Assembly (NCBI RefSeq): GCF_037325665.1
Contig: NC_090248.1
Coordinates: forward strand, 23,331,699 to 23,395,698
Source of the DNA: Littorina saxatilis
Lineage: Eukaryota > Mollusca > Gastropoda > Littorinimorpha > Littorinidae
Reading direction: 5' to 3'
DNA length: 64,000 bases
Shown here: one piece after another, positions 1 to 10,799 of the stretch
Position numbering within the stretch: position 1 is the first letter of the stretch
Layout of the letters: every line of letters starts with the position of its first letter
Program-made: the position numbers and the translations under genes
The notes under the pieces: model-generated
The model's database searches: none
What the model was told of the DNA's origin: nothing
Seen by the model: the letters and a program-made list of their open reading frames with translations, nothing else

Positions 1-145
1 ATTTATACTGACTTGTTTGCCATTGTGTTTCCTTCTGTTCTTGCTATGCTGGCCTGTTCCGTATTCACTGAAATTAGCCCGCCCGCAGTATCCAACTTGT
101 TTTTGACATTGTATTTAATTTGAATTTTCTTTATGTATGTTACAG

Positions 146-3100
146 ATAACTCGGACTTTTCCATGGGGGAAGTGGAGAACGCCCTCAACGAGGTAAATAG
201 TCTTTTTGTCTTTTTCTTTGCATTTTGTTTCAAGAGACTTTCATATCATAGAATAACTGCTTGCCTGAAAATTCTTCAATGTATCTAAGAAGAAGAATGA
301 GGGCCCCAAAGGGTTTAAAATCGTGATCGTGATTGGCGTTTTTTGACCTTTCTGTGACCGTGATTGCCGAAATTTCCATTTCTGTGATCGTGATGGGACT
401 TTGCCCGTGATCCGTGATGACAAAAAAATCAAGTCTCGTGATCGTGATCGTCATTTGTTTTCGTGATCGTGATGGGCATTATTGCAAAGCATTTTATTTT
501 CAACGTACATTTTTCACAGCTGTATCACTCTATGATCCTCTATTCGTCAAGGTGTTTGTGATCGTGAAAACAAAAATCAAGGTAACTGTGATCGTGAAAG
601 CTAAAATTTCCCTTCCCGTGATCGTGATGATACCCCCCCCTTTGGGGCCCTCAAGAATGTGTTGCTCTGCAAAGGTCAAAGAAACCGAAAGTTCCAGAAA
701 GCACATGGTGCGGCGACAAAAACATCACGTGATATGCTAATTGATGTCAACTGTATGTGCGCAATAGGCATGCTGTGTCAGTGTGCTTTATTCGTCGCAT
801 TCCTTGAAACAGAGAACAGTTTGAGAGGTCTTTTGAGAAAAATTGTTTCATTATGCAGACGGGGAGATTGCTCCTTGGATTAAGAAGTTTGACAAAGTGT
901 AGATTCGCTGTTATCAATGCGAGCATTTGGCCGGTGAAAACATCGTCTGCTTTTTCAACATGGCAGCTTCCACTCAAGGTTTGCTCGCGTAACACGTTTC
1001 CATTTGACTGATCAGAAATAGACGCACAGGAAAGGCTGCTTTGTGTGCAAGTCAGAGACTAGCTTAATTGGGTACTTTGATCATTTTAGCAGTTACTTGT
1101 TCCTACACTACTACAGTCGGGAGTTCTTTGGTTTGCTGACAAATTCGATCTTTTTTTCAGCCGGACTTTGGCATTCTGTTCGATGTCGACGGAGTGTTGG
1201 CTCGCGGCAGCAACCCTCTGGATCAAGCCAAGAAAGCTATGGAGAAGCTGAAAGATGCCAATGGACATCTGAGAGTACCCTGTGCCTTCGTCACTAACGC
1301 TTGCAACCGCTCCCATGACAAAGCACTGCAGATCAGCAACTGGTTCGATATGGAGGTAAGTGAGTTTTCTTGTTTAGCCTACATATTCGCCTCTTCATTT
1401 TGTTTTTATTTTTTTGCTCATTTAAAAAAGAAAAGAAAAAAAAGAAAACAATATTTGAAAGAAAAGATGAAGAGATCACAGTTAAATATTTGCATTTACT
1501 ATGACAGCACTTCTTTTTGATGTAGATGTAAGGATCAATTAAACAACTTTTCTTTGCAAAAGAAGCGATAATAGTAATAGTATACATGTATGGGGTATGT
1601 GATATATATAAATTGTATCTATACAAAAAAGCAATACTAGAATCATGATAAATTCTGACTTAAAGCATACCATTAGATCACTTATGTGTGTTATCCCTTC
1701 GTTCCAACAGGTGTCCCCAGATCAGGTGATCCATGCTCCTACCCCAGTGAAACTGCTGAGAGAAGTTCATGACAAACAAACTCTGGTCATCGGTCAAGAG
1801 CACAGACTGGACATTGCCAAAGAGTATCCTTTCTCAGCAAACATTTGCACTGGCATTTGTGTGTGTGTGTGATTACATGTGTGTACATATGTGTGTACAT
1901 CAGAGAGGGACATCATATATATTTGAATCTGGTGTAACAGTGACATGGAATTAAGAGCAAAGGCAGCCAAATCCAATTTTCTTCCGTTTGTTTTGGTTTA
2001 ATTTTTTCAGTCTACAAAAGTCCTGGTTTATTTGGCAAAAGGTTAAATGGGCATAGTGTGTTGACCGAGTTTACTTTTATTTACAAGTATCATCTCTGAT
2101 TGAAATGATGGATTTGCCTTAACCAGTGATTAGTCTTGGATTTGATAATCTGTGCACCATTGAGGACGTGAAGGAGGCTTACCCACTACTGGATATGGTT
2201 GACCACGAAAACAGAGTGAAAGTGGTAAGTAATCTTTTATTTACCTATTTTTGTTACATTTCTCTCTGTCAGTGCATTTTTGTGTGACTGCCTTTGATTC
2301 TCTCTTGGTTGCAACCTTTGCCTTTTCTGTTAAGCTTCTTTCTTTATACTATATGACTGAATCATCAGTTCAAATGTTTTTTTATGAAACCTTATCTCAC
2401 TTTTGAAACTATTAATTTGTATAGTGTGTTATTATGTAGCCAAGAGAGAAACACACACCTGATTAGAAGCAGAATTTCTTAGAGTAGAAAGAAGAGCAGC
2501 ACATAGTCTAAAGTTAAAAAAAATGTTATAGCGGAGAAAAGAGTGGAAGCTGCTTGTTTTTCTCTTACAAATAAAATTTAATTCAATTCTCAACAAGCTC
2601 TGACAGAGACATTCCTTATTCTTGTTACAGGCAAAGGGACAGTACAAGGAGAACCCCAGCTTTCCTCGTGTGGAGGCCATCCTACTGATCGGTGAGCCCA
2701 CCCACTGGGAATCGAACCTGCAACTCCTCCTTGACTTGCTGCTGACCCAGGGCAAACCCACGGAGGCCCCCACTGACGTGCACACCGTACCTCAGATCCC
2801 CGTCATTGCCTGCAACATGGATCTCGTCTTCATGGCTGAGGCCTGCATGCCAAGGTTAGTAGTCATTTTCTTGATTTGTTCCGTTTTGTTTTGCTTTGGG
2901 TTTTTAATTTTTTTTTTAATAATCCAGTGTTAAGAGGATAGCTGTCGACAAAGCCGGGAGAGCCAAGGGGGATAACTGCGTTTGGGGATAATCTTGTGAT
3001 GTTATAGTTACTTCTTGCTTCTTATCATCAAAGTTAAGTTGAACTATTCTGTCCTTAATTCCCGACTAGAGGAAGAAAAAATGTGCCGCCAAAAGTGATC

Positions 3101-4340
3101 CAATGAACCGAGACAGTGCTGTTGATAAAATTATTTCACATCTTTTGTTAATATGAAGCAGTCCATAGATAATAAAAAATATGGAAAGTACATATCCTGG
3201 TAAAAAGATTGCTAATATTGAGAACTTTCTCAATGTATTTTAGAATATCGGCGTCTCTAATATTCTTCCTAAACCACCCTCTTTGTTGTAGATCCTTTGT
3301 ACTTACCTGAGCTCTGATTAACATTACAGGTTTGGCCACGGTGCTTTCCTGCTGTGTCTGGAGGCTCTGTTCAAGAAGATCACAGGCAATGAACTGCACT
3401 ATGTTTCCCTGGTGGGCAAACCCTGTGAAATCACTTACCGCTTCGCCGAACACACAGTCAGCAAGATCGCCAAGCGCATGGGCATCAACAAACCGATCAA
3501 GCGCCTGTACTTCTTTGGGTGAGCATCAAAATTTTGCTTGTTTTATGTTTGTTTGGTGTTTGTTTTGTGTGTTGGTGTATTTGTTCTGTCTTGTCCATTT
3601 GTATGTTGTTGTTGTTTATTAGTAGATTTTGTGTGTGCATTTAGTTTAGCACAGACCATCGTAATTTTAGTGCATCCTAATTTTAGTTTCTTCAGAAACT
3701 CAATTTATAACTGGGAACAAAGGGGTAATGGAATATTGGTGATGGGCACAACAACAAACACTAGTAATAGAAAGCTTCAGGCCTTAATTATGCATTTTGA
3801 ATCCGGTCTTGAATAAATATTGATTTCAGAAATAAAGCGATGTATGCGCTAGTAAGTGATGGTAATGTGGAACCGGATTTTTTTTGTTGAATTTGTATTG
3901 AAAATCTCTCTCCTCTTGTTTTCAGTGACAACCCTCACGTGGACATCGTTGGCGCCAACCTGTACGACCGATACATCAAGCAGAACGCACTGAACCTGCA
4001 GAACGGCAACACAACCTCCACAGGAGATTCAGCCGATGAAGACGCCTGCTCAGTTTCCTCCGTCGACTCCGCCTCTTCCCTCCCCTCCTCCCGCATCATC
4101 CCCGAGAACGCCGAACTCCACGACCAGACCGTGGAGCACTGTCTGAGCATGCTGGTTGGTACTGGTGTGTACAAATACGGCACGGAGATGAACAAGAAGG
4201 GACCCGACGGCAAATATGTGTACCACGGCCACCGAGACATTGCCCACGAGCCCGAGCTCACCAATCCCCACAAATACGTGCATTGCGTTGACAAAGGTAT
4301 CGATTACATCTTTGAGCGGGAGTCCATGGTTGCCTTGTAA
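146..4340 (+). CDS. HDHD5: HDHD5/CECR5-like HAD hydrolase, 7 exons, 5' end outside window
   Basis: Exons are 146-192, 1161-1355, 1711-1823, 2134-2224, 2631-2854, 3330-3518 and 3926-4340. All junctions are GT-AG and the phases join without a break, giving 423 visible residues and a TAA stop. HAD motif I (FDVDGV, residues 22-27), motif II (FVTN, 58-61) and motif IV (GDNPHVD, 286-292) are all present. Other family blocks are LRVP, PLLDMVD, the GEPTHWE region, NMDL, GHGAFLLCLEA and YHGHRD. Length and order match vertebrate HDHD5 (CECR5), a protein reported as mitochondrial whose substrate is not settled. For exon 4 the nearer AG at 2125-2126 would give an immediate stop, so the AG at 2132-2133 is used. 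The last exon carries a Ser/Asp-rich insert of about 40 residues between GDN and the final block, probably a surface loop. The first exon starts mid-codon, so a start codon and any targeting peptide lie upstream of the window. Family assignment is firm; catalytic activity is inference from intact motifs. Confidence 0.95.
300..651. mobile_element. hAT-like MITE in HDHD5 intron 1
   Basis: Terminal inverted repeats AGGGCCCCAAAGGG / CCTTTGGGGCCCT bound about 350 bp. The flanks are GAAGAATG (292-299) and CAAGAATG (652-659), an 8-bp duplication with one mismatch, as expected for hAT elements. The interior has no ORF. It is made largely of irregular repeats of the words CGTGATCGTGAT and GTGATCGTGA. 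The hAT assignment rests on duplication length only. Confidence 0.7.
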
Positions 4341-4840
4341 TCTTGGAGGCTGACTTGTTAAGAAGACAGACAATTAATATCAAAGATCTCATGTGATGCT
4401 AGCAATTATTGACCAATTCTCATCCTCCTATATCATTCGCTTCATTTTCATCCATGTTTTGACATTCATATGAAGAGAAAACATCTGATTTAACACAGTG
4501 AGAAGAGTAACTGAGAGAGTGAGAAAAAGCAGAAGACGGTGAAAGGAAAGAGAAAGTGAAGTTGGAGACAAAACTCTAACGGCAGAAAGATCTGTGACGG
4601 GCAGTTGACAGTATTTCATCCAGTGAGAAGTCATTAACATGGTGCTATAAATCTCATTTTCATTTCCATCACCTTGGTACAAACGCTATGGTTGTGTCGA
4701 AGATGACCTCAAGTTCTATAAAACATCATTATTGGACCATCTGAATAGGGCATAATTCATTCTTTGGAGGCCAGACCATGCACAGGTCGAGTCCTTACAT
4801 TTGAGCTGATGTTGGTTTTGCAAAGAAAGGTTTGAATGTA

Positions 4841-5017
4841 CAGTGGTACCTGCCATGAAAGGTCACCCTTGGGACCAGTTAAAGTGTCCCTACATTGCAG
4901 GTGGCCTGTTATGACAGGTACATTTTGGTCAAGATAATAGACCGAGGGCCTCCAGAAAGTCTCCTTTCATGGGAGGTGTCCACTCTTCAGAAGGGCCTCA
5001 CATCACAGGTACCACTG
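4841..5017. mobile_element. pogo/Tigger-like MITE, copy 1
   Basis: The 12-bp inverted ends CAGTGGTACCTG / CAGGTACCACTG are flanked by TA on both sides (4839-4840, 5018-5019). A CAGT start and TA duplication fit the pogo/Tigger branch of Tc1/mariner. A relative sits at 43250-43467 and a one-ended relative near 55926. It lies in the probable 3' UTR of HDHD5 and its ends could pair in the mRNA. Confidence 0.65.
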
Positions 5018-5165
5018 TACTGTACAGGTTGCGTGTGAAAGCGAGAATGTTTTAAAAATGGCATTTTAATCCTTTGGCATTTACTTAATTTGGTGCTGAG
5101 TCCAGTACTTGTGCAGTGTGCCTTGTGCTAGAATGTGTGCAAGCCAGAAGTGTGACAGGAATTTG

Positions 5166-5372
5166 AAAGAGATAAGAGTCAGAAGTTTGGAAGAGTTGAG
5201 AGTCAGAAGTTTGAAAGAGATGAGAGTCAGAAGTTTGAAAGAGATGAAAGTCAGAAGGTTGAAAGAGATGAGATGAGAGTCAGAAGGTTGAAAGAGATGA
5301 GAGTCTGAACTTTGGAAGAGATGAGACCATTGTCATTGAGAGTCAGAATGCTGAAAGAGATGAGAGTGTGTG
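5166..5372 (+). repeat. Minisatellite, ~23-bp GA-rich unit
   Basis: About eight imperfect copies of a unit reading roughly GAGATGAGAGTCAGAAGTTTG, with AGAAGGTTG and deletion variants. They lie inside the presumed HDHD5 3' UTR. Confidence 0.8.
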
Positions 5373-6085
5373 TAAATGGGGAACTGACACATAAGGCAAA
5401 TTTATATTTCAGTTTTAATGTATACATACTACTTTGATACTTAAAATTGTCCATGATGTAGATACTTGTAAATATTAAATAAGAGAGTTTGTCAAATTGT
5501 GTACATAAATGTGATTGTTGATCTAGTCATTGACTGCTTGCATTTGCTTGTTAGCCTGTGTGAACATGCTAATTGTGGGTACTTTCGGCCCTTCGATATG
5601 CGAATGTACAAAAGTCAGACAGTGCTTTTCTTGAAATCCAGTATGGTATCAAACTTACAATGGAAAACATGAAAAAAGTAAATTGGAATCAAAAATGAAA
5701 AGCGTTAATTTTCTTTTGGGAGTATTCTTTTTAAAATGGAAGAAAGATATGTTTTGTAAGAAAGGATGGGTTAAACATTCCATAAGAATGTGAATATATA
5801 ATTGTCTGTGATATTTCTGAACATTGTCATTCACTCATTGTGCTTTTTTTTCATGGCATTACAACGAATCATGCCTTTGAGATAGATCAAGACTAATATT
5901 GATGTGGATTTGTTTAAGAACCGAGTTCAAATTGGTTTGAATGCATGGTCAGGTCAAATGGCTTTTTATGTGTGTATGTGACTGTTCAAGTCAATATCAA
6001 AATGGTGCAGAAATATATGCAAATGCAACGTATTGAAATTTTGATACAATTTTTGTCATGAATAAAAAATGAAGGAAATACTTCT

Positions 6086-7417
6086 GGGTGAAACAGTGTT
6101 GCTTTTTAGAACAATCGTGTGTGTGTGTGTGTGTGACACAACAAAATTAATATTTCTCGCATACTTGTAATTAAGTTGGAAATGGGAAAACAAAGCTGCA
6201 TCAACGTGATCGACATAAATATCACAATATATATATGATAATCGGCAAGCAGGGGGACACCTACATACACAGGTACACACACACACGAGTTAGTACACAC
6301 ATGCACACCCACATACACACACACACTAACACACACTTACCATAAGTGTTTCAATTTCCTTTTTTTTTATTAAGGGTAAAAGAAAAGACAAAATACAGAC
6401 ACTGAGAAACATGACACAAATACAGTTAAAAGATTAAATATACAAGTGAATCAGAAGGCAATAAAACTCAACTTGCAAACTTATGTTTTGTACCAAATTC
6501 TTTTCAGGGGTTTGATCGTGTTAATTGTGCAACTGAGTTTCATATCAAAATGTTTGCTTTGGCTGGTTTCTTGCCTAATAATTCTCTACCACAATTGACC
6601 AGCTCCTGACCTCACTCATATTATAATGTTTGCATGTGAAATAACAACAGAGATTAAACTGAAAACTGTATGGGTTTTTTCTAAAGCTGGCACCCATTTA
6701 AAGATGGTCAAACATATCAGAAAATCAAGCCTCAAAACAGTGGGAAGTCTACAGATAAATCTAAACTTTAGTCATTATGAACTGAAAATCTGACTAAACA
6801 TGGTCCGCTAAAAAAAGAAGTCTTAATTCAGAGGGAGCGGGTGTTGGGGGGGGGGGGGGGGGGAGTCTTACTTTATCTGCCCTTTATACACCACAGCTCT
6901 GGGATTGGGAGTTTAACCACATACTGGCAGCTGCAGGGATATTGGTTGGATTCATTTTCTTGGGCACATTTTCTGAAATGGCCATACAAGTTTGGGCAAT
7001 TTTCAGAAAATGTTGGCAGTTCTTGCAATAACCCGTTCCCATGACATGAAAAAAACCATATGGCAGTTCTGCCAAAATGACGGTAAAGTTTTTTGTGATT
7101 TGAAATAGTTCTCGGAGTTTCACCGACTACCAGACACTATCTTTACACTAAACTAAAAAAAACCTTGAGTTCGAGAAAAAATAAAGAGGAGTTCAGAAAC
7201 AAGTACAGAGATTAAATTGACAAACGAACGAGAAGAAGAACAAGATGATAAGATACAATAATTACAAAAAAATCACACATTGCAGTACGGTTTTCGAAAG
7301 CTTAGAATGCACCAAATGTAATCAACAGATTCGGCCAGGATGTTGTACAAAGTCTTTTTTAAACTTTTTTTAATTTGATTATTTGTATTCGTATTTTTTG
7401 GCTGATTTTGTATCGGT

Positions 7418-7423
<6 letters not shown>
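6086..7423. other. Intergenic spacer with short microsatellites
   Basis: I see no gene here. It holds short (GT)n and (CA)n tracts at about 6116-6135 and 6270-6335 and a G-run at 6845-6863. No exon-like conservation or family motif was recognised. Confidence 0.6.

Positions 7424-7505
<82 letters not shown>
7424..7505 (+). repeat. (GA)n microsatellite
   Basis: Nearly pure AG dinucleotides over about 80 bp. The reading frames across it (ER or LS repeats) are products of the dinucleotide and not genes. Confidence 0.95.
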
Positions 7506-7509
<4 letters not shown>

Positions 7510-7619
7510 TGGATAATTTATTGCATTACTCATTTTATTCATTATTACAATTTCCGATATGTATGTGTGGGAGGGGGGGGGGGGGGGCGCGGGAGATGGA
7601 AACTTGCTGTATGTTATGT

Positions 7620-7868
7620 AATGTATATATTGTGTGTGATACGTGGAAAATGTGATACTATTTATTTGCATGTGTGATACAGGGACAATGTGATATCTGT
7701 AGGCCTAGGCCTATACTAGTGATTACTGTGTGTGATACATGAAATGTGATATGAATGCTGTTTTTATATGTTATACTCTTACTTTCTGCCTATGTCTTAA
7801 TCCCAAGCGCAAGACAAATTCTTCTATGTGAAAATTGAAGCCAATAAAATTTGAGTTGAGTTGAGCAA
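7620..7868 (+). repeat. Probable retroelement 3' tail
   Basis: Three loose copies of TGTGTGATACxTGxAAATGTGATA are followed by AATAAAATT and a short (TGAGT)n run. This resembles the 3' UTR and simple tail of a non-LTR element. No coding part is left and the family is unknown. Confidence 0.3.
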
Positions 7869-8940
7869 TATAAAGGGAGGTATCACAAAAAGTGCATGAA
7901 ACATACAAAAGCATTGTAGTAAAGCAACAATATAGAAAAGCACACACAACACACCCCATACACACACACATACCAATGCAAACACACACTTATAACTTCC
8001 AACAAAGACTAAAGTGAGGTTTCTTGATAAATTTGGTCGATCATCTGTTTGTATGACTGGTGAACTCCACATTTTGAAATAAGTCCGATGAACTGGTCTA
8101 AGGGAAGTAATCGTTGTAATACCTTTTTTATTATTGTAAAGTTGTATCCCTTGGAAGGCACCCCGACGAGTCATTATTGAGTGATGTATTGTAGAACCGG
8201 AGCACTGAACCAGCCACACCACTTTTTGTGGACGCACAGACAATCAGACAGACAAACAGACGCCAAAACAAGTCAAAAATAAAGTGGCAGCTTTACACCA
8301 CCAACACCATCACCGCGAAGAAGCAAGCAAGCAAGATACACTTTACAATTCTGATTAACTGCAGAAAATAAAATTCACTTACCAGGCACCTCCTTCCACA
8401 ATACTTCCGCTTTAGTTTCTTCTTCCTAGACTGCAAATTAGCCCATGTAATTCCCTCGGCAAGCATCAAATAACAAACAACCAAATGAACAAACAAACAA
8501 ACAAACAAAACAAGCAGGTGTACTCATGTATAGTTGTTTTCTCATGAAGTAAATGGACACCGACTGAGATCACTACCACAAACGACTTTCAACTACAGGC
8601 ATCTGTAATGTATGCATGTGAGGCTTAAACATATTTGTGTTTATTCGTTTGTTTGTGTCTTTTTGTTGTCTGAATGTGTTTCCATAAGAACGAAAACACT
8701 GTCAGTTAAGTGATCGGAAAAATTTCCGGAGGGGCGCCAAAAATATTGCATATTGCCGACGTCCCGAATACAATACTATTAAGTTTTCTTCACTCATATA
8801 AAGATACTTACCTTCTTGTGGCTTGGTATTACATTTAGTCTAGTGTGACTAAAAAAAAAAGCACAGTAAAGTCTCTTTTTGTGTGTGTGCTGCTGCCCAT
8901 CCTGATGGCTTTGAGTTTTGAGTCAATTCTCATTCTGTTG
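7869..8940. other. Intergenic spacer, no gene seen
   Basis: Apart from a short CA tract (7938-7990) and a CAAA tract near 8495, I recognise nothing. Reading frames are short and overlap simple sequence. Confidence 0.5.
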
Positions 8941-9168
8941 ATGTTGGTCAGTAGGGTAACCCGACCGACCATATTTTTTTCCCGCCGACCCTATAACTTT
9001 TTTTTTCTTCTAAAAAAATTCCAACAAAAGCAACCTCTGGCACATTTTGCGAACCAAACCGAGACTAAAAAAAATTATTAAAAAATAATAATAATAACGA
9101 CCTACCGACCCTATTTTTTTGGTCATGTAAACCTAAACCCATAAACCAACATATATTTTGTTTTGGCC
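8941..9168. mobile_element. PIF/Harbinger-type MITE, family A copy 1 (left end missing)
   Basis: It has the family body (GGTAACCCGACCGACC ... CGACCTACCGACCCTATTT) and the right end TTTTGGCC followed by TAA. The left terminal inverted repeat is not recognisable. Full copies lie at 55013-55278 and 56572-56812 and an interrupted one at 14882-15873. Confidence 0.7.
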
Positions 9169-9880
9169 TAAAGCAGAGGACAGAAAAAGAACCCACAAAA
9201 CCCACAGACTGAAAGGCTCCCTAAAATATTTTAGATTGGTCATAAATTGAGATGCAATCAAATAAGAATGGGCATGGAATTAAAAGACAGTCAGTTGATC
9301 AAACGAAAGTGGTAAATTTAGTTGAAACATTCTCAGTTTAAAGAATGGGCCTCTAAAGGCTCTGTTTGGAAGACGTAGCAATTTAATCTTAGTCTTTTCT
9401 TGAAATTTTAGAAACGTGTATGTAACACCAGCTGACAACATTTGAAATACTCTCCCGCAAAAGATGAGCCTTACACGTAAATATTACGAAGAAGAGGAAT
9501 ACATGACAAAAATGTGATTTATAGATCGCCAATCTATGCATTCCGAGTTACAGATCACAAGTACATGTATTGTGCATTAGGTAATAATATTATGTTTTAG
9601 GATGACCAACTATTACCCCCCACCCCAGGTATGTGTGAAAAAACACTTCAAGGCAGGCAAACTGCACACACACACGGTTGGAGTACATGAGACAGCCCTT
9701 GGATTCACTCATTGTTTATGTATCTGAATTAATAGTTCAAGGGAAAATTAAAACATGCAGGCAGTAACAGACTGACACATCGGTTTTTAAACACAGAAAG
9801 AAAGAACAACCACAAACACAAGTAGCAGAAGACAAACTTAAAAATAAAAATAATGTGATAACACTCTTGGCAACGAGATC
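9169..9880. other. Spacer downstream of histone H1
   Basis: No gene, RNA or further repeat was recognised in this stretch. Confidence 0.4.
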
Positions 9881-9891
9881 ATCTTTCCCTT
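9881..9891 (-). promoter_or_regulatory. Histone downstream element (HDE)-like purine tract
   Basis: On the - strand the sequence AAGGGAAAGAT follows the stem-loop by about 16 nt. This fits the purine-rich site that pairs with U7 snRNA during histone pre-mRNA cleavage. The call is by position and composition. Confidence 0.6.
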
Positions 9892-9907
9892 TTGGGAAAA
9901 TGAGGGT

Positions 9908-9925
9908 GGCCCTCAGAAAAGGGCC
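9908..9925 (-). terminator. Histone mRNA 3' stem-loop (variant)
   Basis: The transcript reads GGCCCTTTTCTGAGGGCC followed by ACCC, about 40 nt after the H1 stop. It forms a perfect 6-bp stem GGCCCT/AGGGCC with a 6-nt loop TTTCTG, where the metazoan consensus loop has 4 nt. The ACC 3' flank is canonical. It marks this gene as replication-dependent and non-polyadenylated. Confidence 0.8.
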
Positions 9926-9965
9926 GGGTTTGGAGAGAAAATAAAAACCGGAGCTGGAAGTCACT

Positions 9966-10553
9966 TCACTTCTTGGCAGCGGCCTTCTTGGGTGTTTTCG
10001 CCTTCTTGGGCTTGGCAGTCTTCTTGGCAGGAGACTTGGCAGCCTTCTTGGCGGGAGACTTGGCAGCCTTCTTGGGCTTGGAAGCGGCCGCCTTCTTGGG
10101 AGACTTGGCCTTCTTGGGCTTGGCAGCGGCTGCCTTTTTGGGAGACTTGGCCTTCTTGGGCTTGGCAGCCTTCTTGACAGCGGGCTTCTTGGCAGCCTTG
10201 GGCTTCTTTGCCTTGGGCTTGGCGGCGGCAACCTTCTTCTCTCCGAGACGGAAGGATCCAGAAGCTCCGGTTCCCTTGGCCTGCTTGAGGGTGCCAGCCT
10301 TGACGCCAGCCTTCAGGGCGGTCTTGACTCGGGCGTTGATCTTGGTCACCTCGTTGCCGACCTTGTAGTTGGCCATGATGTACTTGAGGATGGCCTGGCG
10401 GGAGGAACCACCACGCTCCTTCAGGGAGGTGACGGCGGCGGCGATCATAGCGTTGTACTTGGGGTGGTCCGCAGGCTTGGTTGGCTTCCTAGGCTTGGAG
10501 GCCTTCTTGGGGCTCTTGGCCGGAGCAGCGGCGACCTGTGCGGCATCAGACAT
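9966..10553 (-). CDS. H1: Linker histone H1
   Basis: An intronless gene of 195 residues starting [11 protein letters not shown]. The order is a short basic N-terminal tail with an SPKK site, the winged-helix globular domain (about residues 27-104, including [20 protein letters not shown], then [15 protein letters not shown] and the end SGSFRLG), and a Lys/Ala/Pro-rich tail. That tail has repeated SPKK and SPAK motifs, the usual CDK sites. Linker histones bind the nucleosome dyad and compact chromatin in the nucleus. The frame stays open 54 codons upstream, but the start at 10553 is chosen because it gives the family N-terminus and lies about 115 bp from the TATA box. No core histone gene is within the window, so this is a solitary copy or the edge of a cluster. 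Confidence 0.97.
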   Translation of the reverse strand: MSDAAQVAAAPAKSPKKASKPRKPTKPADHPKYNAMIAAAVTSLKERGGSSRQAILKYIMANYKVGNEVTKINARVKTALKAGVKAGTLKQAKGTGASGSFRLGEKKVAAAKPKAKKPKAAKKPAVKKAAKPKKAKSPKKAAAAKPKKAKSPKKAAASKPKKAAKSPAKKAAKSPAKKTAKPKKAKTPKKAAAKK

Positions 10554-10666
10554 GATGAAGATGATAGCGGTACGAGCAGCGAGAACTGAGAAACTGAAGT
10601 GGCGAGCGGTGGTACTCTTTGGTGGCGAGCCGACAAAGCGAATGAACCGCCGTACGTTTTTCACGG

Positions 10667-10674
10667 TATTTATA
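10667..10674 (-). promoter_or_regulatory. TATA box of histone H1
   Basis: TATAAATA on the - strand, 114 bp upstream of the chosen ATG, in a GC-rich setting. About 85 bp further upstream the - strand has CTAACACAAAAT, one base from the H1-box core AAACACA. That second site is a weak match. Confidence 0.8.
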
Positions 10675-10799
10675 GGCTGCGCGCGGACTACTCTGAAAGC
10701 ACCACGCCGCTGCAAGCGATTTGGCCCTCGCGAGCCCTCGTTCAGCCGATTTTGTGTTAGTTGTCATTTGTTTTTCTGTTGGCGTTGTTTATAGGTGAA

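Larger units (their letters stand above)
4341..6085 (+). other. Probable 3' UTR of HDHD5
   Basis: No coding signal follows the stop codon. The first good polyadenylation hexamer on this strand is AATAAA at 6061-6066, so the transcript probably ends shortly after. The stretch contains a MITE (4841-5017) and a GA-rich minisatellite (5166-5372), both of which would be in the mRNA. The end point is inferred from the hexamer alone. Confidence 0.5.

Noticed and set aside
10554-10715. 54-codon N-terminal extension of histone H1
   Set aside because: It spans the TATA box and 5' UTR and has no H1 similarity. The MSDAAQ start fits the family.
9973-10794. Long frames antisense to histone H1 ([17 protein letters not shown])
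   Set aside because: Shadows of the Lys/Ala-rich H1 codons on the opposite strand.
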